Source: Neoconidiobolus thromboides FSU 785 (Eukaryota; Entomophthoromycota; Entomophthoromycetes; Entomophthorales; Neoconidiobolaceae). Taken from it: a stretch of DNA of 59,037 nucleotides. Positions 1 to 11,732 of the stretch are shown here, piece after piece. Below the pieces are notes generated by a model. The model saw only the letters and a program-made list of their open reading frames with translations, did not search any database and had not been told where the DNA came from. The stretch covers positions 1-59,037 of the forward strand of contig MU626387.1 in NCBI GenBank assembly GCA_025603075.1. The letters run 5' to 3'. The first letter of the stretch is position 1, and every line of letters begins with the position of its first letter. The position numbers were made by a program, and so were the translations under genes.

Positions 1-1
1 A

Positions 2-625
2 AATGTGACTTTTTATTGGAATCTGATATTGACTTTATTTTATAATGAGTTGGGATATATATTGTTTTTAACAAGGCTATTAAAGGAGAAATATATGAAT
101 CCAAGTAAAGTGAATGAAATACCTACCAATTCAAACCTTGGTTTAATATCAAAGGTAAGAGATCTGCAAAAAAAATATATTACTGTGCTTATTTTATTAA
201 AGTCAAAACTTGATAATAAAGATGATAATTTTTCAATCCTTGATTGTCAATCTCATATTTTATATATAACAAATTACATTATACACTATCTGAATAGCTT
301 AGAATACTTCAATCCAGCTAATAAAAGCAAGTTAGATAATAATAAGAGTAGTTCAGCTATTGATTATCTAAACATAACCTTGATGGGATGTTATCTCACA
401 ATTTATTATGGTGTCAAATTACCATTTTATAAAATGTTTGATCTAGGATTAGATATGATTTGTTGCTCTCTGTATTTTATTCTACGTTATAAACATAGAA
501 GTAAGATTAATTTCAATCTTATTTTTGATAAAGGAATCAATTATATAAAGGAAATTTCCAAGTTGACTATGTTTGCCCATACTGCAAATATACATGTTAC
601 TATACTTTCATTTTCTTCGAACTAA
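2..625 (+). CDS. 3' part of an unrecognised protein gene, cut by the window edge
   Basis: An open frame runs in from before the window and ends at TAA (623-625), giving about 207 residues. There is no ATG at its left edge, so the true start or a splice acceptor lies upstream. The product is rich in Leu, Ile, Tyr and Asn and has several hydrophobic helical stretches (around residues 65-75, 90-105, 125-145). It has no motif I can name. A helical C-terminal region of a fungal zinc-cluster transcription factor is one possibility, but this is only an impression. The last 17 codons (FAHTANIHV...) have a close relative 280 bp downstream, just beyond a MITE. That supports real coding potential here and suggests a local duplication. 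Confidence 0.45.
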   Translation, partial: NVTFYWNLILTLFYNELGYILFLTRLLKEKYMNPSKVNEIPTNSNLGLISKVRDLQKKYITVLILLKSKLDNKDDNFSILDCQSHILYITNYIIHYLNSLEYFNPANKSKLDNNKSSSAIDYLNITLMGCYLTIYYGVKLPFYKMFDLGLDMICCSLYFILRYKHRSKINFNLIFDKGINYIKEISKLTMFAHTANIHVTILSFSSN

Positions 626-801
626 CCATTTAAATAGATTGTAAATAAAATATTTTTAGAATCAACTTATTTGTTATAAAACTTTATAAATATCAGTGCT
701 TGTAAAATGTTTTTATGTCTTACTAGATTATTTTGCTAAATTATAGTGTATTATTTTATAGTTTTGAATTTAATAAAATAATAAAATATGATGATAAAAA
801 T

Positions 802-899
802 GAGGATGTATTTTTTCGTTTAAGAATTTTACTAGCAAGTTTTTCCACCTAAATAGCACTCAAAAGATAGAAAAAGTGGAGTCAAAAAAAAATACCCCC
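802..899 (+). mobile_element. MITE copy 1 (palindromic 98-bp family)
   Basis: This copy matches the family consensus: left terminus GAGGATGTATTTTTT, middle segment with TTTTTCCACCTAAATAGCACT, right terminus ending ATACCCCC. Flanks are AAAT on the left and ATAT on the right, so the 4-bp target duplication is imperfect. It has no coding capacity. It lies between the first gene and a duplicated copy of that gene's last codons. Confidence 0.85.
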
Positions 900-904
900 A
901 TATA

Positions 905-958
905 TTTGCTCATACCGCCAATATATATGTAGTCTTTTTTTCATCTCCTTTAAGTTAA
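905..958 (+). pseudogene. Duplicated C-terminal fragment of the gene at 2-625
   Basis: The frame ttt gct cat acc gcc aat ata tat gta reads FAHTANIYV and ends in TAA after 17 codons. The neighbouring gene ends FAHTANIHV plus 8 more residues. Nucleotide identity is clear across about 50 bp, mostly with synonymous or conservative changes, which means the region was once coding. Nothing upstream of the MITE at 802-899 continues the similarity. It is therefore a 3' gene fragment left by a duplication or rearrangement whose break coincides with the MITE. Confidence 0.55.
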
Positions 959-1726
959 TTTTCCAAGAGCCTTGAATGGCAATGATCCTTTGAAGCTAAT
1001 TTAGCTTGTAGTAAACTTTATGAATCTTTAGCTTCTTTAACATATTTCTATACGCTATTTTACAGTTACTGTATGTAAACATTATTGTTTTTTTAGCTCT
1101 AAAGCTTTAATGTTGGTAAAACAATAAAAGACAAAAGAATACTTACTTACATTAACAAAATTCAAAATCAGAACAGCGTTATAAAAACACTTAAATAATG
1201 CTATAACTTAAAAAGCTTATGAAATCTTTCACTGTTAAAATTAAATTTTTAGTTTTATTTAAACAATAAAAATTACTCATTATTCAATAGAGTAATTATT
1301 CATTTTACCTCTCAAAAAATCATAAGACTTCAAGTACTTCAATCGCCGCAACAAAAAGAACATAAAAATTGGTCTTCTGAGGGCAATATAAGAGCTTGGA
1401 CAGTTTATTTATTTTGCTTGAAAAGTCATAGAGCCCTAAGTATTTTGTTACGAAGAAGTAGTACAACAAACCTCTCTTTTAGTATACCATAATAAGGCTT
1501 CATTCATTTATTCACAAATCATGAGAGTTTACTATTAACTATGACCCTTGTACTTATGAAGTATTAAAAACCATTAAACTTTAAAAAATTGGAATTTCAA
1601 ACAAAAGCACAAATTCAAATTTATAAGTACATGGTGAAACGAATAAATTCTTAAAATCTAAAAGCCCTTTAGATTATAGTGATGAGTACTCTTTATAAAA
1701 TTAGTTTTATGGCTAAAAGTATCAAA

Positions 1727-3061
1727 TCATAAAATTGGGACATTTAGACTTGCAAAATAAATTTGTACAGTTTCAACAAGTGATCGTAGCTCTTCAACTT
1801 CCCTGGAAAGTGACATTAAAGTCTTAATGGTGTTGGCATGGGGCAATCTATTGCTTTCAATAAATTTATAAGCTTCTCTCCTAAGTTCAATGTCAACTAA
1901 GTCTTCTCCTTGCTCCCTTTCAAGCTTAGATTTAAATTGGTTAGCTTGAGAAATAAACTTAACGGCCCTAGCTGCATGTTTTTCATATTCAGCTACTTTA
2001 ATACTAAGTTTTTCTTTTAACCTTACAAATCTCATTAGATAAGCGGATACTTCTTCTTTTTCTAAATCGTAATAAAATTCATCTCCTAATTTCAATTAAT
2101 TATCAAATATTTATTTTAATTTAAAATTACCTTTTGAAAATATTGGTTCATCTACATGGGGTGAAATGACTATCCTTTTACCATTTGAATTCTCGACTGA
2201 AGCATCCATTTTCATCCTTTTTATAGCTGGTGATTCATTATTACCCTTCGGTGAGACTTGGCTTCTTTCACCAAATAAATCCTCATCACTAACGTAATGC
2301 TTAATTTTCCTATTGATGCTATTATTTACAGCGCTGACTTCATTTTTGTGTCTATCTTCTTTATTATGAATAGGACTTTGTTTTGAAATAGAACCTTTCC
2401 TCTTATTTGTTGGTGATTTGCTCATTTTGGCTGACAAATTGACTTGTAGATTGCCATTTGATCTTTTAATTTCATTATTTGAATATTTATCATCGTTTAC
2501 TTTTTGATTACTTTTCACATGATTAACATGGTTATTACTATAACTATTACCATTAATTGAAGCTGTTTTTTGATTAATTAGTGTGGTATCAGCTTCCCTC
2601 AAACTTCCAGTAGTTGAGTTTACTCCTCTATTGCCACGGATCTCAATTGGCGTTATTGGTTTTAAATTGCTATCTTTACTACCAAATTCGTTAGCACTCT
2701 CTCGAGAGTTAGAATTAGGTTGCTCTCTGCTCAGCCTATCTATTGCATATGGAGTCAATCGTTTTGAAGAGAAGTTGAGCCTACAGTCCTTACTAATAAG
2801 GCCCACGTTTTGGCAAATTCTATTAGTATCATCTAGTGAGTATACCGTTCGACAAGTATTTGTATCTAAAATTTGATAATCATATTCGTAATCCCCCATA
2901 ATAAATACTTTTCGATTGGTGTCAAAGTATGCAGTTGGGTCTTCATCTTCACATCTCATAAGATACCTTATAATTTCATCTGGTAACCGAATAGAACTTA
3001 TAGAGTCCATCGAACCTCCATTTTCTGGATTATTTGCTACTTTTTCAATTGTATAATTCAT
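1727..3061 (-). CDS. Two-exon nuclear-type protein, possibly ELL-like elongation factor
   Basis: Join of 3061-2131 and 2085-1727. A 45-nt intron (2086-2130, GTAATT...AATTAG) restores one frame of 429 aa. The N-terminal 90 residues have the pattern IRLPDEIIRYL...KVFIMGDYEYDYQI...TVYSLDD...NVGLISKDCRLNF. That resembles the N-terminal domain of ELL-type RNA polymerase II elongation factors (LxLxDExLxxL, short beta strands, a G-containing strand). The middle (about 110-300) is low-complexity, rich in Ser, Asn and Lys, with basic nuclear-localisation-like runs such as NKRKGS and IKRMKMD. The last 120 residues are charged helix or coiled coil (VRLKEKLSIKVAEYEKHAARAVKF...). The ELL assignment is weak. 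A nuclear protein with a coiled-coil C-terminus is all I would rely on. Confidence 0.55.
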
Positions 3062-4115
3062 TTAAAAATCTAAGTCATCAATTTTAGCCATTTAACTTAT
3101 AGTTAAAATTTCCGACCAATTAAAAAAGGGTAAAGTATAAGCATATTCTAAATAGAGTGGTAGTTAATTATCTTATGTTCCTGTATAATAACAGTAATGT
3201 CAAATTATTGCAGTCAAAAGAATATTAAAGATAGAGGACTCAAAAATATAAATCTCATTGCCTTAATTATTATAAAAGTACAACAGTAAATAATTGTTAA
3301 ATCTTAGTACTTGCTCTAAAAATTATCAATGATGATTTTATACAGGTAACAAATTAAATTAAATGTTATTCCTTTCATTTTAATAATAATCTAAATCAAA
3401 TCATTGTACTTAATCAACTATAATCTCGGTTTTTAATATTAATAAGTTATTAACTTTTATATTAATACATTTTATAACAGAAAAAGGTAATAGTAATATT
3501 ATATAAAGCAATGAACAAGTAATCACTTTAATATTTTATTAAAAAAATGCAATATAACGAATTTCATTTCTTAGAATTGTGACATGACCAAGCTTATTCT
3601 TTTAAGCTAACTTTAAATAACCTGATTCTGCATTTTGATGCATGTCCATATTAAAAAATAAACTTTATATTCCTAATTTTACTATAGTTATAAAATAGCT
3701 TGATAATAAACATAAACTTTTAATTGTTTGTATTAATAAATTAGCAATAATACAAAAATAGCAAAGCAATAACAAAAATAAAATTATTTTAATTTTAATT
3801 TAATCATAATTGTAAATTAATGCTTACTAAGAGGAGGTATTGTTAGAACAGCTTTAAATTTCTAAAGTGCAAAAGTGAGCCTTAATCTAATTTTATTTGT
3901 TTTAAAAATTTTGTTCTGAAATTTTACAGCACAATATTACGTTCAATTGATTCAACCAGTTATGATTGGTTCATTTTAAAGTCAAATTCCAGCGTTATGA
4001 TTAGTTGTGGGTGGAGTAAAAGCAGTATTATAGCGGATAAAGAATTAAGTTTTCATTCTTGCTGGATCAAAAAAATATCTATAAAGTTTTGCTGATATAT
4101 AACTGTATATTGTAT
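3062..4115. other. Gene-free AT-rich stretch
   Basis: This holds the divergent spacer upstream of the ELL-like gene. I find no open frame with coding character, no tRNA and no MITE copy. Short poly-A/T tracts are common. Confidence 0.5.
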
Positions 4116-4339
4116 TTAATACCTGTTTATAATGTCGGAGAGAAATTTCATTCCTCCCAACTCAAATTTTGGGTTTAACCAATATAAACCTTTTGATCTA
4201 TCGCATAAGGTAATAATATTTGATAAATAATAGCAGTAAAATAACAAGCTTTTAGAAGTCTCTAGAAGAAGAGCAGTTTGATTCGGAGTTAATTCAGAGT
4301 AGGCCAAGTAAAAACAACGATTCGAATCCTCAAATCGCT
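4116..4339 (-). pseudogene. Isolated exon-like open frame, probably a gene remnant
   Basis: On the minus strand a frame of about 74 codons begins right after an AACTAG that could be a splice acceptor, and it ends at TAA (4116-4118). It includes LTPNQTALLLETSKSLLFYCYYLSN and has the amphipathic-helix look of the middle region of a fungal transcription factor. No start codon or upstream exon with coding character can be joined to it. It could also be the last exon of a gene whose other exons I missed. It overlaps no other gene. Confidence 0.25.
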
Positions 4340-4434
4340 AGTTTCCTTAATCGCTTTGAAGTAAACTTATTAACTAAAATATAAAACAACTATTTAACCC
4401 TTTTAAGAATACTATTGAAACTTCCGATTCATAT

Positions 4435-7217
4435 ATGGGCAGCAATAATAAACCTAATAGCTACAATCAGTATCAAAGAGATAGCTGGGGTTCATCGCTC
4501 AAAAGTTCATCGGGTACTTTTACTTTTTTGATATTTAGGTCATTTCTAAACTTTAACAAATAGATATCTCATACAACTCTTCAGGCAAAAACTCTTGGCT
4601 AAACCAAGCAACGGTAATAATAATAAAATACTGTACAACTATCTCATACTTTTAGAATGAAAGTACTTTTAATCAGTTTGAGCTTGCTCCAGAATGGGGG
4701 AACTTCCGAAATGAAGGTCGCTCTCTAAATGGTCAAATGAAACCACGATTCGATATGAACCAAGAGGTATAACTTTATAGCAATATGAACCTTTATAACA
4801 TAATTTTAGAGTATAATCAGAACACCTTCCCCAGGATCTATCGATCAGCCAAGAAGATTATCAAAAAATTCAAGTCTGTTGAATAGAGAGAGCTATTATG
4901 GCGATGTTAACAATTCGAATGATAACATTAATCCTCCATTCTATAAACATGAGTCATCTTCACAACATGATATTTGGACATATGGTTCTAATGTTTATGC
5001 TGATTCACCTAAAGATGAATTGCCAAAATTTGCTTTTCCCGGTTTTAAAAATAGACTTTCTCCGCCACAACGTTCATCTTCTACTCCACCTTTCCAATTG
5101 CAACAAGCAGCAAACAGCTCGCAATTTGGAATGAATAATAGAGAAGAGGGCTATGATGAGATGTTCAAGAACTTTAATGGTCTTTCTCTTGAAGATGATA
5201 ATGATGTATATACACTTTGCTACTCATAATTATATATACTAATACTGGTTTAGGAGGAAACGCTGTACCAAGATATTCAATATCGTAAAATGTATCAAAC
5301 TTACCATGCACCTTTTGCTAATAGTAAATGATATGATTATTAAATATCTATGACTAACTTTAACTTTAGAGCAAAGAAATGGCTTACGCTACACTAGTTC
5401 AGGTATTATTCATATTAATTAAATTGACTTTACTCACAAAGTATAGTTTCGGATTTAAGCCAAAGTTGGGAAAGCCAAGAACAAAATTTTAGCACTATGC
5501 CAGCCCTAGGCCGATCTGCTAGTTATTATGGCATGGGTTTTGATAATACACCTCAAAATTATACCCCAAGAAAAGAACCCTATTATGAATCTCAGCTTAG
5601 ACGTCCACATCCTGGCTCAAAATCTGTTTCTAATCAATTCATTAGTCCAGTTCGAGCTAATTCAGCTAATGAGAATAAGTTGCGTGGTAATACTTCTTCT
5701 CCTAATTTCTCAAAAAATCAACAGTATAGCCAAAATCAATTAGTTCAAGCACGCGAACTTCTAATGCTCCAGCACGAACTTTTGAGTCAAAAAGGTCAGA
5801 ATAACCTTGATCGTTATACTAATGAAGCCCCTGTTACTGATTCTGCTAATGACTTAAGAAGTAGAATTTTAGAAGAATTTCGTGTAAACAAAAACAAGAA
5901 ATTTGAAATTAGAGTAAGTTTATTTTAATAAAAGCGAATCAAGACTTATCCTTTTCAGGATATTATTGGTCATGTTGTTGAGTTTAGTGGGGATCAACAT
6001 GGTTCTAGATTTATTCAACAAAAATTAGAAACTTCATCTAGTGAAGATAAGCAGATTGTATTTGATGAAATCTTGCCTAACGCTATTCAACTTATGACTG
6101 ATGTTTTTGGAAACTATGTTATACAGAAGATATTTGAGCATGGTATTGATTTTAATAATAAGCTAAATAATAACTAACAAGAAATCAGGGAGTCAAATCC
6201 AAAAAACTATCCTTGCAAAACAGATGGAAGGCCATATCCTTTCACTTTCGCTTCAAATGTATGGATGTAGAGTTGTACAAAAAGTAGGTTTTGCGTTGAA
6301 AATAGTTGCATTCGTTAATTATATGTTTTAGGCTATAGAGCACATCCTCGTTGATCAACAAGCTAAACTTGTTAAAGAAATTGAAGGCCATGTAATTAAA
6401 TGTGTTAAAGATCAAAATGGAAATCATGTTGTCCAAAAAGCAATTGAAAGAGTTCCAGCTAAAAATATTCAGTTTATTATTGATTCTTTCAATGGGCAAG
6501 TGATTAGCTTAGCTACTCATCCTTATGGTTGTCGTGTAATTCAAAGAATGTTTGAACATTGTACTGAGAAACAGACTGTAGTTTATATTTTAACATTTTT
6601 ATACGCATATTAATATCTTTTTAGAGACCACTATTAGATGAAATACATCGATTCACTCCTTCTTTAGTACAAGATCAATATGGTAATTATGTTATACAAC
6701 ACGTAATGGAAAGAGGAAAGCAAGAAGATCGAAGCATTGTAGTTAGCAAGGTTATTGGACAAGTATACCCACTCAGTAAGCACAAGTTTGCTAGTAATGT
6801 AGTAGAAAAATGTGTTGCACATGGTACCATTCAAGAAAGGAAAAAGCTTATTGAGGAAATCCTTACACCATTAGACGAAGGCACTTATCCGCTTATTTCT
6901 ATGGTTAAAGATCAATATGCTAACTATGTTGTACAAAAAATGATAGATGTAGTTGACGATACCCAAAGAGATTTATTAGTCGCAAGAATCAAACCACATT
7001 TAAATTCTTTACGTAAATTTACTTATGGAAAACATTTAATTACAAGTAAAATTATTAATAACTATTTAATATAAACTAATATATTTTAATAGAAGTAGAA
7101 AAGATACTTGGACAAATTAAAAAGAGTGGAAGTAAAGATATCAAAGAAGGGGATAACTTTTCAGCAGAAAACTCTTCAAATCAAAAAAATTCATCGACAG
7201 CACCAAGCTACCATTAA
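4435..7217 (+). CDS. Pumilio/PUF mRNA-binding translational repressor
   Basis: Twelve exons separated by introns of about 40-58 nt. Joined through consistent splice sites they give one frame from ATG 4435 to TAA 7217. The N-terminal part (exons 1-7) is low-complexity, rich in Asn, Ser, Pro and Gln. From 5959 on come eight Pumilio repeats: GSRFIQQ, GNYVIQK, GCRVVQK, GNHVVQK, GCRVIQR, GNYVIQH, ASNVVEK and ANYVVQK. The three RNA-contacting residues in each repeat are the same as in human PUM1 and yeast Puf3. By the known PUF code, the predicted 3'-UTR target is the UGUANAUA type. Family members recruit the CCR4-NOT deadenylase to target mRNAs in the cytoplasm. The tail after repeat 8 is short and Ser/Asn/Lys-rich. 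A repeat-7 Asn-Glu pair (NVVEK) fixes the G of the UGU core. Confidence 0.92.
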
Positions 7218-8120
7218 TAGCTCTTAAGCGGAAAAATATTCATTTTTGTAATTATCGTTTAATATACTTAGTTTTTTTTCAAATTGCTATTAGCTTCCTT
7301 TTTCGTTTTAAAATACCTTAATCAAACCATTATAAAATTACCATCGTAATCCCAGTTTTTTAAAATAGTCACTTTTGAGCCCAAAGAAGAGGAAACAAAA
7401 ATTTCATAGTTTATAGATAGTCCACTTAAATTAATAATATAATACCTAATTTTTTTAAGCTATAGTTTTTTTTGTTGGGACTTGAGCTCCTTTAGTCTAC
7501 CCATGTATTAATTTACTTTTGTTTTAACACACTTTTATTCTTTTTTCTGTTGTTATTAAAACCTTGTGATAAATTTAAAGATTGCTTTTTTTTACTGCTT
7601 TTTATTAAATAGTTATTTTTGTTATAAATATGAAATGATTCATTGTATTTTATTTATCATATTTTATATGGTTAAAATTGAAAGGCTTTTTGACAAAGTA
7701 AAGTATCTTTAAGAGGTTACTAAGGACAAAGCTTTGTTTTAGGGTGCCATATAGAGTTATAAAGATGAAGTGTTATTTGAGTACCAACTTTAGCTATTTC
7801 AAAGGAATAAAAGTATGATAACACTCATTACCTCTATTTCTTAGAAAGTTCGTTTGAATAGTAAAGTACTAAGCTTTGCTATTCTGAAGATTAAAAAAAT
7901 ATAAGAGCATCACTTTTGTTCAGCATTTAAATGTGACTATTAACTTTTCATTAGCTAAAAAATAAGATAAACAAACTAAAGACATTCCCATATATTTAAA
8001 TAACGCAATTCTAATAAAAAACACAATTGCTTTACACTTTAATCTTTATTAGGATCTATTATTTTATATTTATACACATAGTTATAAATGTATATCCAAT
8101 ATAAACTCAAGAATAAAAAA
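7218..8120. other. Convergent intergenic region
   Basis: About 0.9 kb between the 3' ends of the PUF and UBA4 genes. It contains AT-rich 3'-UTR-like sequence with several poly-T tracts and no open frame, RNA gene or MITE that I can recognise. Confidence 0.5.
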
Positions 8121-8123
8121 CAA

Positions 8124-10003
8124 TTAATAAATAGGAAATTGATCATCAATTTGTTTTGACCAAGCGTAAAGTCCTCCTCTAACATCTAAAATAACTTGAG
8201 GATACGCCTTCAACCCCTCTTGTTGAAATAGTTGATTTAGTTTAGCCACAGCTAATTGAGAATCATTACCCAATCTACAATTAATAAACAATACTGGTTC
8301 TAATAGATAAATCAAATGGTAAAATCAATATATGAAAGTATAATAATATAGTAATAATAGTATGTTCTTACTTTGATTTTGTATGCTCTTTTGGTAAATC
8401 AGCTCGATAATTTCTTCATTTCTTTTTTCGATTTCTTTCAATGGTATATCTAATTTAAAGTTGATCAATCAAGAGCTAATAAAGTACATATAGCCCTTAC
8501 TAATAGCCATAGGTAAATGACAAATTTCAAACTGAATAGGTTCACGTACATCTAATAAAATAAAGGGAAGGATAGAAGCATGCAAATTTAACCAATCATT
8601 AAATTCGGTAACGGTAATTCTTTGATTATTATTTAATAGCTCAAGAGATGGAGCTTTATCTAAGATACTACTATTACAAAACTGCTCATAATCTTGTAAC
8701 TCAGTGATTGTTCTATTTTCACCACAAATTTGGCATTTCTTTTGTTTTTGTCTCAATTTTATACTGTTAAAATTAGGTACTCTGTCTGCAGAATACAACG
8801 TCATATAAGGTTGATAATTATCTATTTTATGATTGAGATTATTATTGTATATTTATTACTACTATTATTTATTTTACCTTGATTATAATATTCAATTAAA
8901 ATTTTAATAGCTTCAATAGCTTGTAAAGACCCGATAATACCCGTAACTAAAACAAATTAATTATAAACACAATAGAGCAAATAAAAACTAACCAGGTCCT
9001 AGCACTCCCCCATCAGCACAATTAGTAACAGTATCAGCTGGTGGTGGTATTGGATACAAACAACGATAACAAGGTCCATTCAAATAATTATATATCAAAA
9101 TCTAAATGAATTAAAATTATCTTATTACTTCTCGTTACTTTCAACTATAGTAAGGTTATTACCTGTCCATGTAACCTCAAAGCGGATCCAGAAACCAAAG
9201 GTTTGTTTAGAAGTACACAGGTATCATTAATCAAATAACGAGTGACCACGTTATCAGTGCAATCTAAGATCACGTCATACCCTTGAAATATTTCCATTGC
9301 ATTTTTAGTATCCAAAACTTCACAATAAGCTATACACTCACAGAATGAGTTAATACTAAAAAAGCAATGTTACACAAACATAAAAAATTAACTCAATTTC
9401 AATACTCACTTTTGAATTGCCATTTTAGCTGAAAGAGCTTTATAATGACCTTCCCTACTTTCAGTATGTATAATCTGTCTATGTAAGTTGGAAGCGTCTA
9501 CCAAGTCATGGTCAATAATACCTATCTTACCCACTCCTGCTGCTGCTAAATATAAACCTGCTGGAGAACCTAGTCCTCCTGCTCCAACGATTAGAACTTT
9601 GCTTTGTTTCAGCTTTCTTTGTCCTATGGAAAAAATAGGTTATTTATCTGATTTTTCAAAATTTTGGATATAATCAGTTACCTCCTATTCCCATGATTGG
9701 TAATATAAGCTGACGCCCATACCTCCTTATCTCAGCATTGGATAAATTGTTACTGGTCATAGGATTTAAATGCGCTATAGTATCTCTTTTTATAGTTGTG
9801 CTATTTAATAAACAGTTTTGTCTGGTATGTGGATTAATGTTTGAGTTTTCATAATTTTGAGCATTGTTTAAATCAAGTTGGTAAGTTAACTTATTATCAT
9901 GTTGTTGCTCAGGTAAAATTAATTTTAAATTTAATTTGAGTAGCTCAATCTCTTCTTTTAGTCGCTCATTTTCTTCCTGTAACTCTCTAAGTTGGTGATC
10001 CAT
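8124..10003 (-). CDS. UBA4: UBA4/MOCS3: E1-like adenylyltransferase with rhodanese domain
   Basis: About eight exons. It begins with a Leu/Glu coiled coil (residues 1-35), as in MOCS3, then the E1 motif [17 protein letters not shown]. The ThiF/MoeB fold follows: [19 protein letters not shown] binds ATP, then [15 protein letters not shown]. Next come the Zn and catalytic region [23 protein letters not shown], in which the last Cys matches the thioester cysteine, and the second zinc pair KCQICGE. The C-terminal rhodanese domain carries [16 protein letters not shown] and the persulfide loop [11 protein letters not shown]. The enzyme adenylates and thiocarboxylates Urm1 (and MOCS2A where present) for wobble-uridine thiolation of tRNA and for urmylation, in the cytosol. 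All key cysteines are present. The start ATG fits the family's N-terminal coiled coil. Confidence 0.93.
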
Positions 10004-11302
10004 CTTATCGTTTTATTATCAGGTTTTTTATATATGATTGAACAAGGAAAATTTTATGAATTTTTTATATTTATGATCTTGTAAAACTAATGATTTTAAA
10101 GGTTTGTTGTGACTATTTGCTTACCAAATTCTGATTTTATTGGCCCGTTTGAGTTTGCAGGAAAATTTAGTACTTACTATTTATTAGCTATGATTTAGCT
10201 AAACGTTGAAATTTATATTTACTTTGTAATAACATTAAATTTAGTTGCACTATTTTTAACAAGAATCTGTATAATGGCTATATAAATTGCTTAAAGATAA
10301 TTTATAGAGAGTAAATGTATATTCCAGAGTTATAGTAGTAAAGCTAATGATTATTGAAGTTTTAATTCTAAATTCTAAAATCTCGAAAATTATCTAATTA
10401 AATCGTTTAATACTAATTTAATACGTTGTATAACATAACTTAATCACATTGAGTTGATAGATTTTATACAATTATGAGATGTTAATAGAATTTTTTTTCA
10501 ATCTGAACAAGAAGTCTTTGAGATTTGTACCTAATACACAAAATAACTCCAAATAAGACAAATAAACAACAGCAAACAAATTTAGAAAATAAACGGTAAT
10601 GTATTTTTGTGTTTAAGAATTTTATTAATAACCTTTCCACTCAAATAGTGCTTAAAAAATGGAGAAGGTGATGAAGCCAAAAAAAACATCCCCAAACTAA
10701 AATTATTAGAGAAGCAAAATTAACAAATATAAACATCAAAGTTTGTAGATAACAGTTGTAGTTGCTTCCTTTTTTGAAAGTATCTCAAATTGCTTTTTAA
10801 AGTTGATTTTTTATCTTATTAGATATTAATCAACAATGCTTAACTAATACTATTCTAAAATACATAATCGTTATAATAGTTAGAAAACAGTTTTATAAGA
10901 TTTATATTAAAGAATCCTTTAAGTGAATGTTAATAAAAGCGAAGTATTAATATAGTACTATACTTTTTCAAATACAAATGCTTGATTCTAAATATAAAAT
11001 TGAACTCTGATTAATATCCCAAATAGTCCATTTTCATAGCAATGAACAATTTACAGTTAAAATTCGAGTATTTTTTACTACAGAAGCCATTAAACGATGT
11101 TTAATAGTAATTTTGTAATGTAAAAAAAAGTTCGATGATTTTGAAGATAGCAGGTTGATCATTTTTTCTTAATAAATATTAGGTGAATATTAATTTTAAA
11201 CAAGAAAATGAAAAGAACAGCAAATACTAATGTTAAACTGAAAAATAGAAAATAACTATAAATAGGAATAAATGTTTACATAGCAGTTAACTTTTTTTTA
11301 AA
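10004..11302. other. Intergenic, with one MITE
   Basis: This is the divergent spacer between UBA4 (-) and the secreted-protein gene (+). Apart from the MITE at 10595-10693 it holds only AT-rich sequence. I see no convincing exon. Confidence 0.5.
10595..10693 (+). mobile_element. MITE copy 2
   Basis: The left end is eroded (GGTAATGTATTTTTGTG in place of GGGGATGT...), while the right end is intact (AAAAAACATCCCC). The middle carries TTTCCACTCAAATAGTGCTT. The flanks do not show a clear target duplication, as expected for an older copy. Confidence 0.85.
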
Positions 11303-11680
11303 ATGATAAAATTTTTATTGTTCTCTATCTTTTTAATATTTATACAAGGTGAACTCAAATGCCCTGACCCCGAAAATACACCCTGTTACACAAAAAAGAA
11401 GAGGGATAAATTTGGTGATATGGCCAAATGTTTAGGTTATGGCTGTTCCCCATGCTGGAAAAAAGAACACAATACATGGGTATGTTATGAGCGACATGAA
11501 ATAGATTGCAGTTCATCTGGTACAATTGATTTAGACGATTATGAAAGATCATGCAAAAGGTATGAAAGAGAGGATGTTTTGGATATTGGAAAACTATTGA
11601 ACGAAAAATCCACGTTAGATCTCGAAAATTTATTGAAAAAAGACAAAGAAACTTTGGATATTTCACGCTTAATCAAATAA
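11303..11680 (+). CDS. Small secreted cysteine-rich protein
   Basis: A single exon encodes 125 aa. Residues 1-16 (MIKFLLFSIFLIFIQG) form a clear signal peptide with no later membrane segment, so the mature protein is probably secreted. The mature part carries eight cysteines within residues 20-85 (pattern C-x7-C-x14-C-x4-C-x2-C-x9-C-x7-C, then one more), which suggests up to four disulfide bonds. It is followed by a Cys-free, Leu/Asp/Lys-rich tail with a loosely repeated D(I/L)xxLL motif. I recognise no family. CFEM domains have a different cysteine spacing. Secreted cysteine-rich proteins in fungi include effectors, wall proteins and antimicrobials, and nothing here separates these. Confidence 0.7.
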   Translation: MIKFLLFSIFLIFIQGELKCPDPENTPCYTKKKRDKFGDMAKCLGYGCSPCWKKEHNTWVCYERHEIDCSSSGTIDLDDYERSCKRYEREDVLDIGKLLNEKSTLDLENLLKKDKETLDISRLIK

Positions 11681-11732
11681 ATAAAGATACAAGATATTTT
11701 TGCTGTAGCTTTTAATTTTTTTAGATTTTATT

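Larger units (their letters stand above)
626..1726. other. Intergenic, with one MITE and a duplicated coding tail
   Basis: AT-rich non-coding sequence. It contains the MITE at 802-899 and, directly after it, a stretch at 905-958 whose translation (FAHTANIYV...) copies the C-terminus of the gene to the left. From 960 to 1726 I see no gene, RNA or repeat. Confidence 0.5.

Noticed and set aside
4305-4345. ATTCGAATCC resembling a tRNA T-loop
   Set aside because: No acceptor, D-arm or anticodon arm can be built around it.
11355-11666. 103-codon minus-strand frame
   Set aside because: It is the antisense shadow of the secreted cysteine-rich protein, which has the signal peptide and normal start.
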